The position numbers and the translations under genes were made by a program. From positions 1 to 8,749 of the forward strand of contig DHLW01000102.1 of NCBI GenBank assembly GCA_002405485.1: a DNA stretch of 8,749 nucleotides, given 5' to 3'. The notes beneath the pieces are model-generated. The model was not told where the DNA came from. It was given only the letters and a program-made list of their open reading frames with translations, and searched no databases. Positions 6,528-8,749 of the stretch are shown piece after piece (the first letter of the stretch is position 1; each line of letters begins with the position of its first letter). Origin of the DNA: Phycisphaerales bacterium UBA4658. GTDB taxonomy: Bacteria; Planctomycetota; Phycisphaerae; Phycisphaerales; UBA1924.

Positions 6528-7157
6528 ATGGCGCGCGTGCACAACCGATCGCGGCTGCTGGCGTGGATCGGCGCGGGGGTCGTGCTGCTCTCGGCGGCGG
6601 GGTGGGCGATCAGCGTGTTCGGTGGGCGCGGTGCCGTGTACACCATGGTCGGCGAGCCCGAGCCGTCAAAGGGCAGTCCGGATTGGTTCGAGTTGAGGAC
6701 CAGGGCCTGGCGTGCATGGCTGCTGGACCATCGCTTGGCCGTCGGGGGCACCGGCTACACAAGCGTGCACCGTGACGCCGACAGGTTGCGGCAGCAGTGG
6801 CGCGCCGAAGCGGGCTGGAAGTTCTACGTGTCCGGGGGGTCGACGATCCAGTCCTGGAACTCCTGGAGAAAGGGCGATCGCCGGCTGCTTGGCGCCGGGT
6901 ATCAGCATGATCATGGTGGCGGCACGGGCATCTGGCACGCGATCCTCCATGTGCCATGCTGGCTGCCACTGACGATCGGCTTGATGCCGATCGTCTGGCA
7001 TGTGCTGCCCGCGAATCGGCGAGCCCGGCGTCGTGCGGCGGGGTTGTGCGAGCGGTGCGGATATGACCGCGCGGGCGTCTCTCCGTCCACGCAGTGTCCG
7101 GAGTGCGGCGCGGCGGCTCCGCAGATCGACGGATCGACGCGCGCTAGTCGGGCTTGA
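6528..7157 (+). CDS. Two-helix membrane protein with C-terminal zinc ribbon
   Basis: The protein has 209 residues. One membrane helix lies at about 10-31 (LLAWIGAGVVLLSAAGW) and a second at about 142-160 (PCWLPLTIGLMPIVW). The basic run RRARRRA at 164-170 after the second helix puts the C-terminus in the cytoplasm, so residues 32-140 should be an external loop rich in Trp and His. The tail has C174-x-x-C177-G-Y-D and C190-P-E-C193, a four-cysteine zinc ribbon. In Phycisphaerae-type planctomycetes a C-x-x-C-G-Y-D-L-R-G...C-P-E-C-G tail after a membrane helix is very common; here L-R-G is R-A-G. The function of that family is unknown to me and I assign none. The start lacks a Shine-Dalgarno site. 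The gene follows the hairpin at 6452-6483, so it is probably transcribed separately. Its last 14 bases overlap the phosphatase gene on the other strand. Confidence 0.82.
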   Translation: MARVHNRSRLLAWIGAGVVLLSAAGWAISVFGGRGAVYTMVGEPEPSKGSPDWFELRTRAWRAWLLDHRLAVGGTGYTSVHRDADRLRQQWRAEAGWKFYVSGGSTIQSWNSWRKGDRRLLGAGYQHDHGGGTGIWHAILHVPCWLPLTIGLMPIVWHVLPANRRARRRAAGLCERCGYDRAGVSPSTQCPECGAAAPQIDGSTRASRA

Positions 7158-8679
7158 TCACGCCGCGGACTGGCATGGGGGTTTTCATGTCATCGGTAAG
7201 CGTGCCGGGGCCGAGGGCCATGGCGTCGACCATGACGGCGTGCAGGTCGGTGTTGTCGATCACGCCGCCGGAACCGCGGGCTTTTTCGGCGACAAGCTCG
7301 CTCCCGGGGCCGATCGCGGTAGTCTCGACATAGTCGGCGGAGTGATTGGGGCTGATGAAGTTCACGCCGAAGTGATTGGCGAGGATGCCGCCGAGCACCG
7401 ACGGCCACTTGTTCTGGGCCTCGAATGGCGTGACACGCTGCTCGCGGAGGACGCGGGCGATGAGGTCGAGGTCCGCGGGGGTCAATGTGTAGCCGCTGGC
7501 CTCGCGAACGAGCGCGGGGAAGCGTTCGAGACGTGCGTCGATGCCCTTGACCTCGGCGAGCTGTTCGCCGATCCATTCGAAGCTCTTGCGGGGCTGCAGG
7601 AGGCGGTTCAGGCCCTGCTCGGCGTCGTCGTGATAGACCGAGAGTCCGGGGTTGGCGTTGCCGTGGTCGCTGGTGACGATGAGCAGGGTGTCGTCCACGC
7701 CGCGCTTCTGGAGCCAGGCCCAGACGGCGGCGATGGCGTTCTCGAACTCGATCTGCTCGCCGACGAGAGCGGCGGCGTCATTGTCATGGGCGGCGTGGTC
7801 GACGCGGCCGGCCTCGATCTGCAGGAGAAAACCCTCCGGAGCACGGCTCAGCCGATCGAGCGCGGCGAGTGACATGGTCGCCAGGTCGGGCACCGTCGGG
7901 GCGCGATCGATGGCGTAGGGCACGTGGCTCTCGGCAAACAGGCCGAGGAGCGGTCCGTCGCTGCGGGCGTTCTGCAACTCCGCCTTGGTGCGCACGAACT
8001 GGTATGCGGGGTGCCTGTTGATGAGCGATGGCGCGAAGAAACGCTCGCCCCCGCCGAGAATCACGTCGATCCCGCGATCCATGCTCTGCTCGGCGATGAT
8101 GCCCTCGTAATCGCGCCGCGGAACGTTGGCATAGAAGCCGGCGGGTGTGGCGTGGGTGACGCGCGTGGTGGTCGCGACACCCACGGCTTTGCGATGCTGC
8201 TTGGCATGAATCCCGAGGGGGAGCAGTTGTCGAGCGTCGGCGGCGACGTTGACCGAGCCGTTGTTGACCTTGACGCCCGAGCCCCAGGCCGTGGCCGCCG
8301 CGGCGGAGTCGGTGACGAGGGAGTTCAGGGCGTGCGTGCGCTGCAGGACGCGGCAGGTGCCGGGTTGAGCCCACAGCGTCGACCATGCGCCCGGCTTGCC
8401 GGTCGAGCGGCGGACCAGGAGATCGCCGAGGGTGAGCGTCCCAAAGGACATGCCATCGGAGACCATCAGGATGACGTTGCGCGCCTTGCCGCGGGCCTGC
8501 CCGCGGAGTGCGCGATCGTCGCGTCCAGCCCGAGCAGCGGATGGGGTGAGCGCGGCGGGGATGGCGGCCGCGAGCCCGAGCATCGCCGCGCCCCGGAGCA
8601 GATCGCGACGCGATGGATCCGCGGCACGCTGGTGGTCGGGGTGCTGATCGACGTGGTCGGCGGCTGAAGGGGTGCTCAT
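7144..8679 (-). CDS. Tat-exported alkaline phosphatase (PhoA family)
   Basis: The protein has 511 residues from the ATG at 8679; an ATG at 8691 and a GTG at 8730 are in frame, and none has a clear Shine-Dalgarno site. SRRDLLRG at 23-30, a hydrophobic stretch to about 45 and A-A-R-A near 48-51 form a twin-arginine signal with a cleavage site. Family motifs are complete: D75 in VSDGMS; the nucleophile Ser125 in TDSAAAAT; HATPA at 176-180; E289 with D294, H295 and H298 in IEAGRVDHAAH; D338-H339 in TSDHG; and H446 in NHSADY. These bind two zinc ions and a third metal, usually Mg, and hydrolyse phosphate monoesters. His176 and His295 stand where E. coli PhoA has Asp153 and Lys328, as in mammalian enzymes. 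Residues about 350-440 form a helical insert in the crown position. Phosphate scavenging outside the membrane is the likely role. No pho-box is visible in the short upstream sequence. Confidence 0.93.
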   Translation of the reverse strand: MSTPSAADHVDQHPDHQRAADPSRRDLLRGAAMLGLAAAIPAALTPSAARAGRDDRALRGQARGKARNVILMVSDGMSFGTLTLGDLLVRRSTGKPGAWSTLWAQPGTCRVLQRTHALNSLVTDSAAAATAWGSGVKVNNGSVNVAADARQLLPLGIHAKQHRKAVGVATTTRVTHATPAGFYANVPRRDYEGIIAEQSMDRGIDVILGGGERFFAPSLINRHPAYQFVRTKAELQNARSDGPLLGLFAESHVPYAIDRAPTVPDLATMSLAALDRLSRAPEGFLLQIEAGRVDHAAHDNDAAALVGEQIEFENAIAAVWAWLQKRGVDDTLLIVTSDHGNANPGLSVYHDDAEQGLNRLLQPRKSFEWIGEQLAEVKGIDARLERFPALVREASGYTLTPADLDLIARVLREQRVTPFEAQNKWPSVLGGILANHFGVNFISPNHSADYVETTAIGPGSELVAEKARGSGGVIDNTDLHAVMVDAMALGPGTLTDDMKTPMPVRGVIKPD

Positions 8680-8681
8680 CG

Positions 8682-8700
8682 CGCAGATCATTCGCAGATC
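8682..8700. repeat. Short direct repeat at the phosphatase start
   Basis: CGCAGATC occurs at 8682-8689 and 8693-8700, 11 bp apart, overlapping the alternative start at 8691. It is too short to exclude chance; one helical turn of spacing is the only reason to record it. Confidence 0.3.
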
Positions 8701-8749
8701 AGCCCGGGAACGCACGGGGGGGACATCCACCGCGGGGACTCAAGGGGCG

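Noticed and set aside
1..8749. CRISPR array, transposase, tRNA or toxin-antitoxin pair
   Set aside because: I looked for regularly spaced repeats, DDE or Tyr-recombinase motifs, cloverleaf-like sequence and small paired genes, and found none.

Overview
The window is about two-thirds G+C, gene-dense, and has no rRNA, tRNA, CRISPR array or insertion sequence that I can see. Two predicted exported proteins begin with the planctomycete LEPR-type N-terminal motif (a basic stretch, then L-E-x-R-x-L-L). A third is a small membrane protein ending in the C-x-x-C-G-Y-D...C-P-E-C-G zinc ribbon common in that phylum. Together these point to a planctomycete, probably of the Phycisphaerae. This is an inference from motifs, not from a marker gene.

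Layout, left to right. (1) 1-1316, minus: a CAP/SCP-domain surface protein with a LEPR-type start, an SdrD/Cna-B-like domain, a pre-peptidase C-terminal (PPC) domain and polyproline linkers. It runs off the left edge, so it has no stop here. (2) 1428-3998, minus: a fused protein with two GT2 glycosyltransferase domains around an unassigned middle region. (3) 3999-4239: a divergent promoter region with an 11-bp tandem repeat and a TATACT box. (4) 4240-6414, plus: a LEPR-type exported cyclophilin followed by four degenerate beta-rich repeats. (5) A strong hairpin at 6452-6483. (6) 6528-7157, plus: a two-helix membrane protein with a cytoplasmic zinc ribbon. (7) 7144-8679, minus: a Tat-exported alkaline phosphatase whose 3' end overlaps that of gene 6 by 14 bp.

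The common theme is the cell surface: two LEPR-motif proteins, a glycosyltransferase between them, and an exported phosphatase. Genes 1 and 2 are co-directional, 111 bp apart, and may be co-transcribed. Genes 2 and 4 diverge from a shared control region. A surface-glycan or surface-protein locus is a reasonable inference, but nothing in the sequence proves the genes work together. I found no defence system or other clearly new multi-gene system. The most unusual items are the cyclophilin with its beta-repeat tail, the dual glycosyltransferase with its unassigned core, and the repeat-bearing divergent promoter.
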